Assembly: GCA_029378245.1 (NCBI GenBank)
Contig: JARKIF010000168.1
Location: 1 to 64,000, forward strand
Direction: 5' to 3'
Origin: Roridomyces roridus
Lineage: Eukaryota > Basidiomycota > Agaricomycetes > Agaricales > Mycenaceae
DNA length: 64,000 bases
Part shown: positions 43,601 to 54,726 of the stretch, piece by piece
Numbering within the stretch: the stretch's first letter is position 1
Layout: the number at the start of each line of letters is the position of its first letter
Translations under genes and position numbers: made by a program
The notes under the pieces: model-generated
The model's database searches: none
What the model was told of the DNA's origin: nothing
The model's input: only the letters and a program-made list of their open reading frames with translations

Positions 43601-46570
43601 TGTCATTCTTCCCAATCTGCCCCAAATGGAGGCTTATTGTGAACCTAGACGCCTCGGAAGTCGGTGAGAGGGGGTTCGTGTCTCTACTTGTTTCAGTCTG
43701 TTTGGCTGATCGCTGATTTTCTTTTAGCCTGACACTGAGCATGGGGCAAAAGGCCAGAATTACGCTCGCTCGTGCCATTTATTCCACCGCGGAGCTTCTC
43801 CTTCTCGACGATGTCCTTGCCGCCTTAGGTTTGTCGAATTGATTGATCCCATCAGGCATATACTGATCCGTTTTCAAGAGTATGTCTCGGCGTGATCATC
43901 GGACTCCATATTAATCTCACATCAGTGTTCATACCTCGAAATGGATCGTTGAAAAGTGCTTTAGAGGTGATTTAGTTCGGGGTAGAACGATAATCCTAGT
44001 TGTCAGTGATGTTTTTTTTTTGGCTTGACACCACTTCTGATCTGTCCTTAGACCCATAACGTAGCACTGGCGGCGACTGTCGCGGATTTCACGGTCTCCA
44101 TTGGCGTGAATGGCCGGATTCTGAGTCAAGGATCAGTGTCAGAGGCCCTGCAGAAGGATATCACTCTCGCGGAAGAAGCAAATGCAGAGGTGGAACAAGT
44201 CGCCGGCCCAGAGTCTATCAAAAAAGAGACTGTAGACGGGAAATTAATTCTTGCCGAAGAAGTCAAAATAGGCAACCTCCGGTGGTCAGCGGGTAACTCT
44301 TTTCCCAAGTTATAGTCGTACATTGATTTTTTTCCAGTCCGTCTTTACCTCCGTGGGCTGCGTGGATGGCTGTATCCCGGCCTTCTTCTTTTCCCCACAC
44401 TATTCCAATTGGCACAGGTCCTCGAAACGTGGTATCTTGGGTATTTTGCCTCGTTGTACGAAACTGGTCCCAGCAACTCCGTTTCGGTTGCCTAGTGCGT
44501 AATCACCAGTGTTCAACTCGGGTGCTGATTTTTCCCAGTCACATGGGAATATATGGATTGATTCTTTCATTCGACATTATCACCCACTGGATCTCAGATA
44601 TGCTTTTTGCCTGGGCCTTGATGTGCGCTTCCCGGAGCATCCATCTCGAGTTGATCAAGTCCATCCTGGGCACGACTTTCCGTTGGCTCGATACAACTCC
44701 CTCGTCCAGAGTCATTGCTAGGTTTACGGGGGACTTCGCGTCCGGTGAGTGGTTATGCAGGAATTCAGACGGCTCACTCAGCTCTCCACAGTCGACGCAT
44801 TCATTCCCTTCCTTTTCGGCGGGTTGATCTACAACAGCATCGCCATTATCCTGTCTTTGGGAGCCGTGGTGCTCTTGACCCCTGTCCTTTTGATCCCTGG
44901 GTTATGCGCTGCCATCGTCGGCGGCGCCATCGGGCAACTCTTCGCCAAAGCTCAACTTTCAGTCAAGCGCGAAAGCAGTACTGCCAGAGCTCCTGTCCTA
45001 GGACATTTTAGCGCAGCCATTTCCGGCCTACCATCCATCAGAGCTTATGGATCACAGGCCGCGTTTGTTCAAGAATCTCTCCGTCGGATTAATAAATATA
45101 CTAGAACCGCCAGAACACTTGGAGACTTGGAGCGTTGGGTTGGCGTGAGGCTTGCAGTCGTTGGCAATCTTCTCGCTGCCGTCATAGCGATTTACCTTGT
45201 GTATTTTCGAAAGGCAAGTCTTTTGCTTGCCGATGTGGTATACCTTTAATTTAGTGTCTAGGACCGCGCGAATAGTGTGGGCTTTAGTCTTGCGATGTCG
45301 GGTAATCAAGTCGATCCATACATTTCCTTTCGCTCACCCGTCATTTTAGCTGCGTTCAGCGTGCGGATTCTACAGTGGGCAAGTATATGGCTTGTTGCAT
45401 TTACTGCCCAAACTGACTCTCGGCCAGGTGCGCATGTTCAACGATGCTCAAATCCAAGGCAACTGCTTGGAACGTATTCAGCAATATATCGACATTGAAC
45501 AAGAACCCAAACCTACCGAAGCGGGAAAACCGCCTGCACATTGGCCTAGCAGCGGCGAACTGATCGTCGAGAAAATGTCCGCACGATATTCACCCGATGG
45601 GCCGAAAGTATTGCACGACATTTCGTTCCGCGTCAATTCTGGTGAACGTGTTGGGATTGGTGAGCCAAGTCGGCGCCTGGCCGGTACCTTTGTATGTCTG
45701 ATCTGAGTACTCAGTGGGCCGAACTGGATCTGGGAAATCCAGTCTCACTCTCGCGCTGCTACGGTCCATATACACGGAAGGGATCGTTTACTATGACGGT
45801 ATTCCGACGTCTTCCGTGAATCTGGACGCTTTGCGCTCCAATATCACCATCATCCCTCAGATAGTGAGCTCATTCCCTTTTGTATTCTGTATCTAAAACC
45901 GCCGTTTAGCCCGAATTGCTCTCGGGATCTCTTCGACACAACTTGGACCCTTTTGATCAATACGATGACCTAACGCTCAACAACGCCCTGCGTGCAGCTT
46001 GGCTCTTCTCCCTTCAAGATGAGATGGAGGAAGGCCGCCTCGTGCTGGATACTATCATTTCGAGTGGCGGCTCGAACCTCTCTGTCGGCCAGAGGCAGAT
46101 TCTGGCGTTGGCCCGTGCAATCGTTCGTGACAGCAAAATCCTGATTTTAGGCGAGTTCATAGCCACCCCCTCTGAACGAGCCCTGATCAGATTGCAGACG
46201 AGGCCACTTCGGCGATAGACTACCAAACGGACAACGTCATCCAAGCGTCGTTGCGTAACGAGCTCAAGCCGGATGTCACCGTCCTGACTGTCGCACACCG
46301 GTTGCAAACCATCTTGGATTCTGATAAAATTGTGTGGGGCAACTATACTTGCGAACCCTGGTGCTGATTCCCTTTTAGATGGTCCTCGATGAAGGTCGTA
46401 TCGTGAGTGGTGTTTTCCTCATCTTACACTGATTTTTTATTTCTCTACAGGTCGAGTTTGATTCGCCCAATGTGCTGCTTCAAAATCCGAAGGGCAAGTT
46501 GCGCGCGTTGGTCGACGAGTCCAAGGATAGGGATCGTCTGTATGCAATGGCGCAGCAAGGAGGGCGTTAA
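40623..46570 (+). CDS. ABCC (MRP-type) full ABC transporter
   Basis: A many-exon gene from MDPGSLTVPLYAALL to YAMAQQGGR. It has an N-terminal membrane extension, membrane domain 1 (for example GMAAMAVLLPFFIMVSGFL), NBD1, membrane domain 2 and NBD2. NBD1 shows Walker A LGPTGAGKTSLLM, a degenerate-Glu Walker B LLLLDDVLAALD as usual for ABCC, and a signature LSMGQKARITLARA with Met replacing the usual Gly. NBD2 shows VGRTGSGKSSLTLALL, NLSVGQRQILALARA and DEATSAIDYQTDN, then VAHRLQTILDSDKI. The family exports glutathione conjugates, organic anions or drugs from the cytosol to vacuole or outside. NBD1 is split into tiny exons (19, 10 and 20 nt around Walker A, and a putative 1-nt exon at 43879). 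At least two introns have GC donors (42147, 46151). Confidence 0.88.
43879..43879 (+). other. Putative single-nucleotide exon in ABCC NBD1
   Basis: Upstream exon ends ...GCC TTA G at 43828, and the downstream exon resumes T GTT CAT ACC at 43926. Joining them directly breaks the frame. Splicing 43829-43878 (50 nt, gtttgt...ttttcaag) and 43880-43925 (46 nt, gtatgt...atcag) leaves the single A at 43879. This makes GAT and restores the D-loop Asp in AALDVHTSKW. Both implied introns have the normal length and good consensus ends. Confidence 0.6.
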
Positions 46571-46787
46571 TTATAAAGGATACGGGGGAGGCATGCCCAC
46601 GGCCTCTTATTCGACTTGTAGTGGACACAGTTACGCTACTTTTAACGCACCACACGCGATTTCCCAGTTTTTTTAACCTGTCCCACTGAGAATGTGTTGG
46701 TGGATGAAACCGATTATTTGGAGTCGCAGGAAAGTTTCCTGCGCATATAAATAACGCTGATTGAATAATATCTAAGCGGTTGAGACA

Positions 46788-48205
46788 CTACAGTGCATTG
46801 GGATAGTCAGAAGCAATCTCTACAGGCTCCATGATCAAAGGTTCGCCGTCGAGCGACTCGTAATCTGGTGCATCGAACGGAAAAAGAACGACCGAATACT
46901 GTGTCAAAATGTCAAATCACATCCATCCAAAGTGATCAACTCTACCTCGATGCGAAAGTGGGCCATGGCCGCAGAGGGTATGAGATCCGACCTAAGGTGT
47001 ATTTCACCCTTGAGCGTCCTCCGATGAGCGTACATTGCAATCGCATCAGAGTCCAACACTTTCTCCGCTGCCGGCCGCCACGAAGCCAACTCGGAATGAT
47101 CCAGTTCTTCCTTCCACACGAGTTTCGCCAGCTCAGTATAGTGCGCGGGATTTTTCTCTCCGGAATGAAAGCGAACGTTCCTGCGCAGGCGCAAGGCTAT
47201 CGAATCGGGGAAGGATAATAGGTCGAGTGTATGTGGATCGCTGCTCTCGATGACAATTGCGCACGGAATAGTGGTCCCCCGGGTGTAGCATAGGGGATTA
47301 GCGAGAGAAAGCTTTGAAAATTTGAGTGAACAAAACTGAGCGGCTTCGTGAGGATACGCACATTGCATCTGGCCTCGACCAAACGGGACGTGCTTGTCAA
47401 TCTCCCTTGCGTTTTAACGAAATGGGAGGTCCTCCATCCTTCGGGGTCGGAATCTGGGCCTGGAAGCGGGAAGTGTTGCTGATATGCTAGCTGTCTCAGG
47501 CCCGAAGGAGGCCCAGGACGAGAGACTGGCATGTAATTTATCACTGTGCTCAATCTAGTGGTGCAGTTAGGTCTAGTGGGAACGAAAAAAAAAGACCACA
47601 GACCTATAGTCCGGTCGCATCTTTCTCGTGAGGTGCACAGTGACATCATATTCGACCTGGGCGCGAGTATGTCGCTCGTAAAAGCTTGGCGGAAGACGAA
47701 ATTCTTCCTTTTGCCCACCGAATGAAGGCAACGATACGGATGGTGGAAGGGTCATCGAGAACGGCAGCACGTGTCGACCTTTGAGCTTTGTGGTTGGACT
47801 ACGCGTCCAAAGGGTAGACGGAATTTCGAGGAAGGTGACCATCTCACTGGGCGCTGCTCCCGTTATAATTCGGCCTCGGATCTATATAGACTGGGTAAGT
47901 GCAAACTGTATTTTCTGCCAGCGTGAATGTACCGAGAGAGATATGGCACGGATTGACCCCGCATCTCCCCGTGAATCCAAGTCTAACCGTACTTCACCCA
48001 TCACCGCCTGGCCATCGAGGATAATTGGGACGTTCTTGCTATTGTCGGCATTATTTTCGAGGCCCAGAAGCACCAGAGTGAGCCATGGTTTCAGCTGATA
48101 TGCGTATTCCTTCAAGTTCGGGGGTTGCACCTCACTCTCGTCGTCTGCGAGGAAAGGATTGCGAGTTTCTTTCGCCTGTGTCGGAAGAGTTGTGGAATAG
48201 GTCAT
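46788..48205 (-). CDS. Arrestin-like protein 3
   Basis: Starts MTYSTTLPTQAKETRNPF and ends EIASDYPNAL. The arrangement matches the other two arrestin-like genes: GEVRLDLDSRGDAGSIRAIS, IRGRIITGAAPSEMVTFLE, RHVLPFSMTLPPSVSLP, FYERHTRAQVEYDVTVHL, SGLRQLAYQQHFPLPGP, SLANPLCYTRGTTIPCAI and RTLKGEIHLRSDL. No PPxY is present; the C-terminus has only APDY, and the N-terminal LPAYT motif of the other two is missing. It may have lost direct ligase docking or rely on partners. It is convergent with the ABCC gene, with 217 bases between the stops. Confidence 0.7.
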
Positions 48206-48474
48206 GAATGAACGAGGAACCGACAGGTGGCATGGTGGGCCCTGGGGTCGATGTACTCTGGCTGGCGTGCCTGGCCACAATTGGAATTGTTGACAGCAAC
48301 CTTTACCGGAACCATCGCTCTATCTTTGGTTTTTCTTCCACGTCCCATTCAAGAATTCCTTGTCCAAGAGTGCATATGAACGCCCGGAATGCATTATACT
48401 CGTCGAATCCATCTTTCACACCAACCAAGTCTGTTAAGAAATGAACATTCTCAGCAAAAGAGGCCCCAGCATCT

Positions 48475-49817
48475 ATAAAGACGAAGAAATCGAATTCCAA
48501 GCGCCCCATCTCCATCCTCGCCGTTTCCGCCCTCGCGCTGTGGTACTCAGTGGTGTCGCCCAAGGTGGCCCAGCACCCCGTCGCCGCTGTTACTACGTCG
48601 AGTCCCCCCATCCACCAGTTCCCTGCATGCCCTCTGGGCTCGTTTGTGCCCGATTCGTTCGCTGTTTGCCCCAACACGAACTACACCGTCAACGTCGTCA
48701 ACGTCTTCGCTGGACTGGCCTTCGCCCAGCGTCGCTTCGACACCCATGGCACCATCATCGCGATCCCCGCTCGCCCCACCCATCTCGCCCGTCGCAAACC
48801 CGCCCGTATCGACATCGCCCGTGTCAATATCAACAACAGCGGCCTCGCACGCACACCGTTCGTCGACCTCGCCAACTTCAAGGTCGCCGGTCTCGACTTG
48901 GACATCATTAAGCGAGCCGAGGGCGTATTCACTATCGCGTTCGCCGCTGCACGCTTCGTCAAACGCAGACCGGGCCTCGCGTGGACCAAGCTGGCAGTCT
49001 CGCTGTTCCTTCTGAGCGGGTTGCTAGTTTGGGATGGATTGCAGCTGGGTGAGCCAGCCCTTTTGATGCTTTATTTGCCCTGTCTCGCCGCGACCGTCTG
49101 GTTCGCAACGGTGCGTTCATCTTTCCACACTCTGGTCCTGTCCTGATTTCTCTGCAGAGGTCCCGCAGACTCCAGCCTATCATTTTGAGTTTCATACACG
49201 GTCCCGTTTTGCCCATCGTGCGTCTCTGTCTTTTCCGTCACTTTCTGGCATCTGACTTCGTTGCAGCTCCTCAGTATCGTCGACGCACAACCGCTCGACT
49301 TCCTCTACGCCTTCGCTTCGGAGACCCTCCCGCTTCTCCCATGGCTTCTTCCTGCACCGTGGCGCGATATTCTATGGCCCCCGCCTATTCCACGTGTTCG
49401 AAAGAAGAGGAAACCATTGTTCAAGAGACAGCGGGCGAAGGCACGTTTGGTCATCGCGAAGAGTCCTCCATTTTACTCGTTCACTTCGCTTCGCAAATCT
49501 TTCCTTCTTTCTCTTCCTACCGTGCGTCCCTTGATCTCATGTTGTTCGTTGTCTGACTATCGTTTGCAGCTCATCTTCCTACCTGTTGACGTTCCTTTCG
49601 TCGACATCGGCTACGGGTTGCTTCTCAGCGGTACTATCGTTGACATACTAGCCCACCATGTGCGTTCCTTCTCCTCCTTCCATTCCCAATGCTCATTCTT
49701 CGTTAGTTCCTCTTCGTTCGCGTTTTCCTCTACCACGTCTTTCCACCACCGTCTGGACGTCCACGCCGCGACAAGAAGCGCTATAAGCGGGGGAGGAAGG
49801 CTCTAAAGACGATCTAG
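48475..49817 (+). CDS. Multi-span membrane protein of undescribed family, copy A
   Basis: Exons: first exon through 49110, then 49158-49217, 49267-49521, 49570-49659 and 49707-49817, all joined in phase 0 with gtgcgt donors. An N-terminal hydrophobic anchor (ISILAVSALALWYSVVSP) is followed by a Cys-containing extracytoplasmic-looking region (FPACPLGSFVPDSFAVCPN). Next comes VAGLDLDIIKRAEGVFTIAF, KRRPGLAWTKLAVSLFLL with SGLLVWDGLQLGEP, and further hydrophobic segments, ending in a very basic tail (RRDKKRYKRGRKALKTI). The core is clearly homologous to the gene at 62665. I know no family name or function. No in-frame ATG exists between the upstream stop (48442-48444) and the conserved region; an ATA at 48475 sits where a start is expected, so the 5' end is uncertain. 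Confidence 0.55.
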
Positions 49818-50393
49818 AGTCTGCACCAACACCACCACCACCATTTCTTCCACCTCTCTTCTTTCTCTACTCGATGCGTCCGCCACCCATGGAGACGAAG
49901 TATAGTCCTTGGTCCGGAGACCGGACGACGGCTTGAGCTGCTTCTCTTGCCCGAGGTCCCACCCTCTCCTCGATTCATCGGCGCCCCCGCTTCTACCCCC
50001 CATTAGCCGCGGCCTGCTTTCGAGTCTTCTTTCTTCATCGACAATTGCGACACGCACGGATCTCGAGGGCGGACGCGCCACTATCGGGAGGGTGTCTTTG
50101 GTTTCTTTCGGTTTCTTTGGGTTGGTGGTGTCGGTGTTTTATATCTTAGCTGGTTCGACAGTTGGCCCGCCTTTGCCCGCCTTTCGGCATACGTATATAC
50201 CCCCAGCTGTATTCTTGTATAATGACTACTCTTTCTGCGTCTCAGGGTGGGGTTGGTGGTCGACGTTGTGGTTCACTGCGACGGTTTCCTACTGTATTCT
50301 CCTTTGTACTTTGACCAATGAATTCAATTCTGGGGTCAAGACAAGGGATCAACCGATCACAAAGGCAACCACAACTTTCACGTCCTCACCGCC
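49818..50393. other. Intergenic region, no gene recognised
   Basis: A 162-codon plus-strand open frame (49909-50397) runs through but has no family features and overlaps the next gene's start. It may be 3' and 5' untranslated sequence of the flanking genes. Confidence 0.45.
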
Positions 50394-51899
50394 ATGAGCC
50401 GCAGATCGACTCCACGCCAGGTCCGCGTTGTCCGCTCCCACAGAAAACATGGTGTTGAAGCCGCATCCAGCGTCGCGTTCCCAAGGACGACTCGGAAGAT
50501 GAGAGTCAGTGGGAAGACATCGAGGCACATTCCGCCGATTCCGAGCTCAAGCAGGATGTTGTAGAAGAGTCCCGCAGCACGGCTCGAAAGAAGCCGTCAT
50601 CCAGTCGGGTGGTGAGCCCTCGGAAGCGTCGCTTCAAAACAGAATTCATCGCCGCCCCGACTCCACCGAGTCCAGCCCCGAGAAAACAGCCTCCTTCGCC
50701 GAATGTGAAGTTGGAATTCCCGACGGAGAAGGTGTATGAGGGGAGCTTCTTTGCTTTGGGATACATTTTCGACGTGTTGAAGCGAGCAATTCAGCTTCTC
50801 CGCACACCTCTCTCCTTCCTCGTTTTTCTGTGGCTGCTCGCCGTCATTCTGAATCGGATATCATACACCCTCAGATCCGCTTTCGCCCCGTTGTGCTTTC
50901 TCCCAGTCGTATCCAACTTTGCCGTGTGTCTTCCAATACCAGACGGTGTTGGATCGACACCCAGATGGGCAGACTTTCCTGCGCTCGTTGATGTTCAGAG
51001 CTCCACTCTGGAACAATTGTTGGGTGATTCGAGCTATTCTGGCTTGGCACTCCAGATAAAAAAGGCGGAGATGGCCACAACCGATTTGGTGACCCTTGTT
51101 CGTGTCAGTGACCTCAAAAGTCGAGACCTGCTTGGGGATTCTCTCCGCCAGTTTGTGGAGGATGCACGGACGACTGGAAGGGCGCTCAACAAACTGAATT
51201 CCAAGGTTGGCGGCGCAGTGGATGGGTCAGTCTATTATATCTACCCCGCGTCCCCTTCTCACCAATCTATGTAGGATCATGGCCGTCAATGATTACGCTC
51301 TCCACACGATTGAAGAAGCGCGCTCTGAACCCCCTCCGTCGTTACTCCGCCAACTCATCCCATGGCCGTCCGCGAGACTACCAGCGGACCTCGTACTCTC
51401 CACATTCGAAGACTCGATGAACTATCTCGCATCCACGATGAAAGGCCTCATCGTCGAGTTTGAATTCAACCTCCAAAACCTAAACGAATTGGAGGAACAG
51501 CTCTCTGTTCTGCACGAACTCGTCACCCGCGAGGGTAACTCCATTTCGTCCGCCAAGGAGGAGCTCTTGAGCGACCTATGGTCCAAAGTCGGCGGGAACA
51601 AGCGGAAACTCAGGGGATACGAAAATCACCTTGATCTTTTGAAAGGCCTCACTGGGTACCGCAAGCAGGCTTTGGTTCACGTTGTGTCGGCGCTGCAGAC
51701 GTTGACGCAGATGAGTGAGGATGTGGAGAATCTGCGTGAACGAGTTGCTGCGCCCGAACTCGCTGGGTCGAGGATTCCGGTCGAGGTGCACATGAGGAGT
51801 ATCCAGGCTGGTCTGGAGCGCTTGAAGGAGGGCCGGACGAAAGCCAAGTTGAGGGAGAGCGAGGCTGTGAAGAAGATTCTGGGATCTGACGCTGTATGA
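50394..51899 (+). CDS. Membrane-anchored coiled-coil protein of unknown function
   Basis: Exons 50394-50420, 50471-51225 and 51275-51899 encode 468 residues. The short first exon (MSRRSTPRQ) splices to RRVPKDDSEDESQWEDIEA; the alternative unspliced frame ends quickly, which supports the 50-nt intron. An acidic/basic N-terminus (SPRKRRFKTEF, PAPRKQPPSPN) leads to one or two membrane spans (TPLSFLVFLWLLAVILNRI and SAFAPLCFLPVVSNFAVC). A long helical, coiled-coil-prone region with LQNLNELEEQLSVLHELV and VSALQTLTQMSEDVENLRE follows. I recognise no catalytic motif. A nuclear-envelope or ER membrane tether would fit the layout, but this is a guess. Its stop lies 70 bases before the end of the convergent MFS gene. 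Confidence 0.65.
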
Positions 51900-51969
51900 T
51901 GCACCTTTTCTGTATTGTAAGTACATATGTATCGTAAATCTCTCTGTATTGCATGATTCGTGTACAAGG

Positions 51970-53964
51970 TCAAATCGGGTCATTACTCTCAATCGGCATC
52001 TTCTCATCAGTTGGACTCTCAGTTGAAGGCCCATCGCGTGCCTCCCGGAGCTCTTCAATGGGAACCGCGCGCCGTTGACCAAGGAACAAACGTCCCCCAG
52101 GCGCATCCTGCACCGACCGCAGAATCACATCCTTTTCAAACAACAGCCCGATATCCTCCAAGGCGTATCCGGTCGTTTCGGGCAGGCAGAACCAAGTCCA
52201 GACGACCATGATTAAGCAGCAGAAACCGAAGAATAGGAAAGTCCCGTATTTGATGTTGTTGAGCATGATTGGCGTCACTTTGGAGATGATGAAAGACCAG
52301 AGCCTGTTCCAAATGAAGTTAGGAGACAGTGCGGAATGGGCTGTAGAAAGACGGACTGACCATTGCACGGCAACCGCTCCCGAAATGGCGCTGGCGCGGA
52401 GGTGATTCGGAGCGACCTCGCCTGCGACGACCCAAGGGACAGGTCCCCATCCTACACAGTAGAACACCGCGTAGAGATACACGGCGACGATTGAGACGTA
52501 GCTCGCGGGGACGATAGAGCTGGACGGATGGATCCCAGTGTATCCACCGAGCCAAAGCATCATAGCGCCTTGGCCTAGCCCACCGATTATTAAGCACAAC
52601 TTCCTCCCCATGCTCTCTACCGCCAATGCAAGGACTAGCGCTACGGAAATCACCTAAAGAAAAAAATAACAGGGGCATCAAGGGAATAAGCGCCCGACAT
52701 ACCTTGACGACGCCGTAGACGCCTGCCTCGAGGGGTCAACACTTCGCGATCACCTGATGAAGAAGGAGGACCGCGCACCAGTTGCAAGCAATCCGGAAGT
52801 AGTCCCGCTGATTCCGAGCGAGGCGAAAATCTGAGGACTAAAGTAATTGATCGCGTTCGTGCCGGTGAGCTGCTGAAAGAGCATGACTATCGAAGGGATG
52901 GCCCAACGCAGCGCAATAGTACGGGAGCCGAGTATCTCCTTTACTTGCTCGACCACAGAGAGATCGGTACGGTTGGCAAAATTCGCTTTGATTTCCTCGA
53001 TGGTTGCGAGAACGGCCTTGTCGTCAGGACTAGTTCGGGCGACGCGTGCAAGGCTCTGCGCAGCACGCTCGTACTGCCCGCGTTCAACCAAGAATCGAGG
53101 GGATTCTGGCTGGAAGGGAATGAGCAGCAGGAAAAGCACGCCCGGGACAACCCTGCATGCATTGATTTTAATTGAACGATGAGTGCAAATCAACGCACTG
53201 AACCGCAAACGGAATCCGCCATTGGTGTTGCGACGTGGGCGAAATGTGCGCCGCGCAGCTGTAGTTGACCCAGAAAGAAATCATGATCCCGACATTATTC
53301 GCCAACTGAATCATCCCCGTGCATCTTCCACGAATCGCCCGTGGCGTCGATTCCGAGAGGTATGACGGCACTATCGTGCTCACCATCCCCACACCCAACC
53401 CCGCGAAAAACCTAATAGCGAATATTGAATAGGCGGCCACCAACTGTGGAATCGGACGCACGCACCGTGCAAAATAGAGCAGACTCAGCGCGTGCTTCTC
53501 GCTCGTCCCAAGTCCCACAACAGCCTGAATGACGCTCCCAACAAGATATATGAGACCTGCAGCGATCATACACGGCTTGCGGCCAAATCGACTGGAGAAC
53601 CAAGCCACCCCGAGCGCACCAAAGCTAAAAGAAAAATCGAATTAGTGGGCTACCCGTGAACCAAAGAAGAAGACGAATCGTACAAAGCCCCGCCCTGCAG
53701 AATCGCTACAATGTTCCCGCTAAACGAAGCTTGCGCGCCCTTGGTCATTTCGTTGATCCGGAAGTACGACTTGAATGCGGGCAGCGCGATGACGCCTCCA
53801 ATGATACCGCTGCATTAGAATGAGTGAGTGCCTTGAACGAAAAGAGGGTGTGTAAGTACTCACATATCATAGCCATAAAATATACTCCCCATCGCCGCAG
53901 ACGCAGCGAGAAAATACGCATTCCGATAGTGCGCGATTTCATCCAGCTGAGTCTTGAGGGTCAT
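51970..53964 (-). CDS. MFS sugar transporter
   Basis: Starts MTLKTQLDEIAHYRNAYF and ends PTDEKMPIESNDPI. Sugar-porter landmarks: AMGSIFYGYD, SSRFGRKPCMIAAG (motif A), FFAGLGVGMVSTIVPSYLSE, PESPRFLVERGQ (motif between helices 6 and 7), FQQLTGTNAINYFSPQIF (helix 7, sugar-binding Gln-Gln), GWGPVPWVVAGEV and LPETTGYALEDIG (C-terminal PETKG-like motif). Twelve membrane helices are expected at the plasma membrane, importing a hexose or related monosaccharide by proton symport. The precise sugar cannot be read from sequence. Several introns, including one ending at a TGG codon split by a gtcagt donor, are needed to keep the frame. Confidence 0.85.
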
Positions 53965-54726
53965 GGCGAGGACTCGAGAGTGGGGGTTTTGACTCTTTGC
54001 CGCATTTTATGCAGTGACACTAATCCCTTCAGGTCGTGGAGAAGAATGATTCTGAGGAAGGATCCGAGGACAGCTGACTCGAGCCTGAGAATTCGATTCT
54101 TTTAGCGACATTTGAGCGACATCATCGGTCGGATCCGCGCGCCCAGAAAATTCACAAGGGAAGTAGGCAGATGTTGAAGACGCGGAAGACGGAGAACAAA
54201 ACAAGATGGGACACATTTGGCGGCGTAAGCAAGCAATCGTAAAGCAACACATTCATGTTACGTGGATAGAAAAGAGGGAAAAGACGAGGTAGTATATAGT
54301 ATGTACACGATTAGTGAAAGGAGGCCTAGAATGCACAGGAAGGGAAGGGAGGAAGGTGATAATTAGACATTGAAGCAGAGAAAGGAAAAAGAAACCGTAT
54401 CGAACAACCGTCCGGCTCTCGAGGCGAAACCAGAGGTCACGCCTCGTGTAGCATGCGCGTGGAAGAAAGGGAGAGAGAGAGAGAAAGGTTTGGATGTTGA
54501 TATTGATACATTGAGGGCGCTCAACGGCGCAGTCGTTCCGGAGGAGTTACAACAGAGCAGCGTGACGAGGAGACTGAGAACCGACAAAGTGAAAGAGGAT
54601 GGATGGATAGAATGGGTCATCATCATCGACAGCCCGTGGCGAACCCGCAGCCCGCGTTCTATTGACTGCGGGCCCGCCACCAGACTCTCCGAGGAGGGCG
54701 TGTGCGCCCCTCGGACTGCGACAAAT
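53965..54726. other. Intergenic region, no gene recognised
   Basis: Upstream region of the MFS gene and 3' flank of the next gene. A short GA-rich tract lies near 54470-54485. Open frames here are short or are extensions of shadows of the gene at 54727. Confidence 0.5.

Noticed and set aside
48303..48677. 124-codon minus-strand open frame overlapping multi-span gene A
   Set aside because: Its sequence looks protein-like in part, but it overlaps the well-supported plus-strand core and has no recognised family or splice support.
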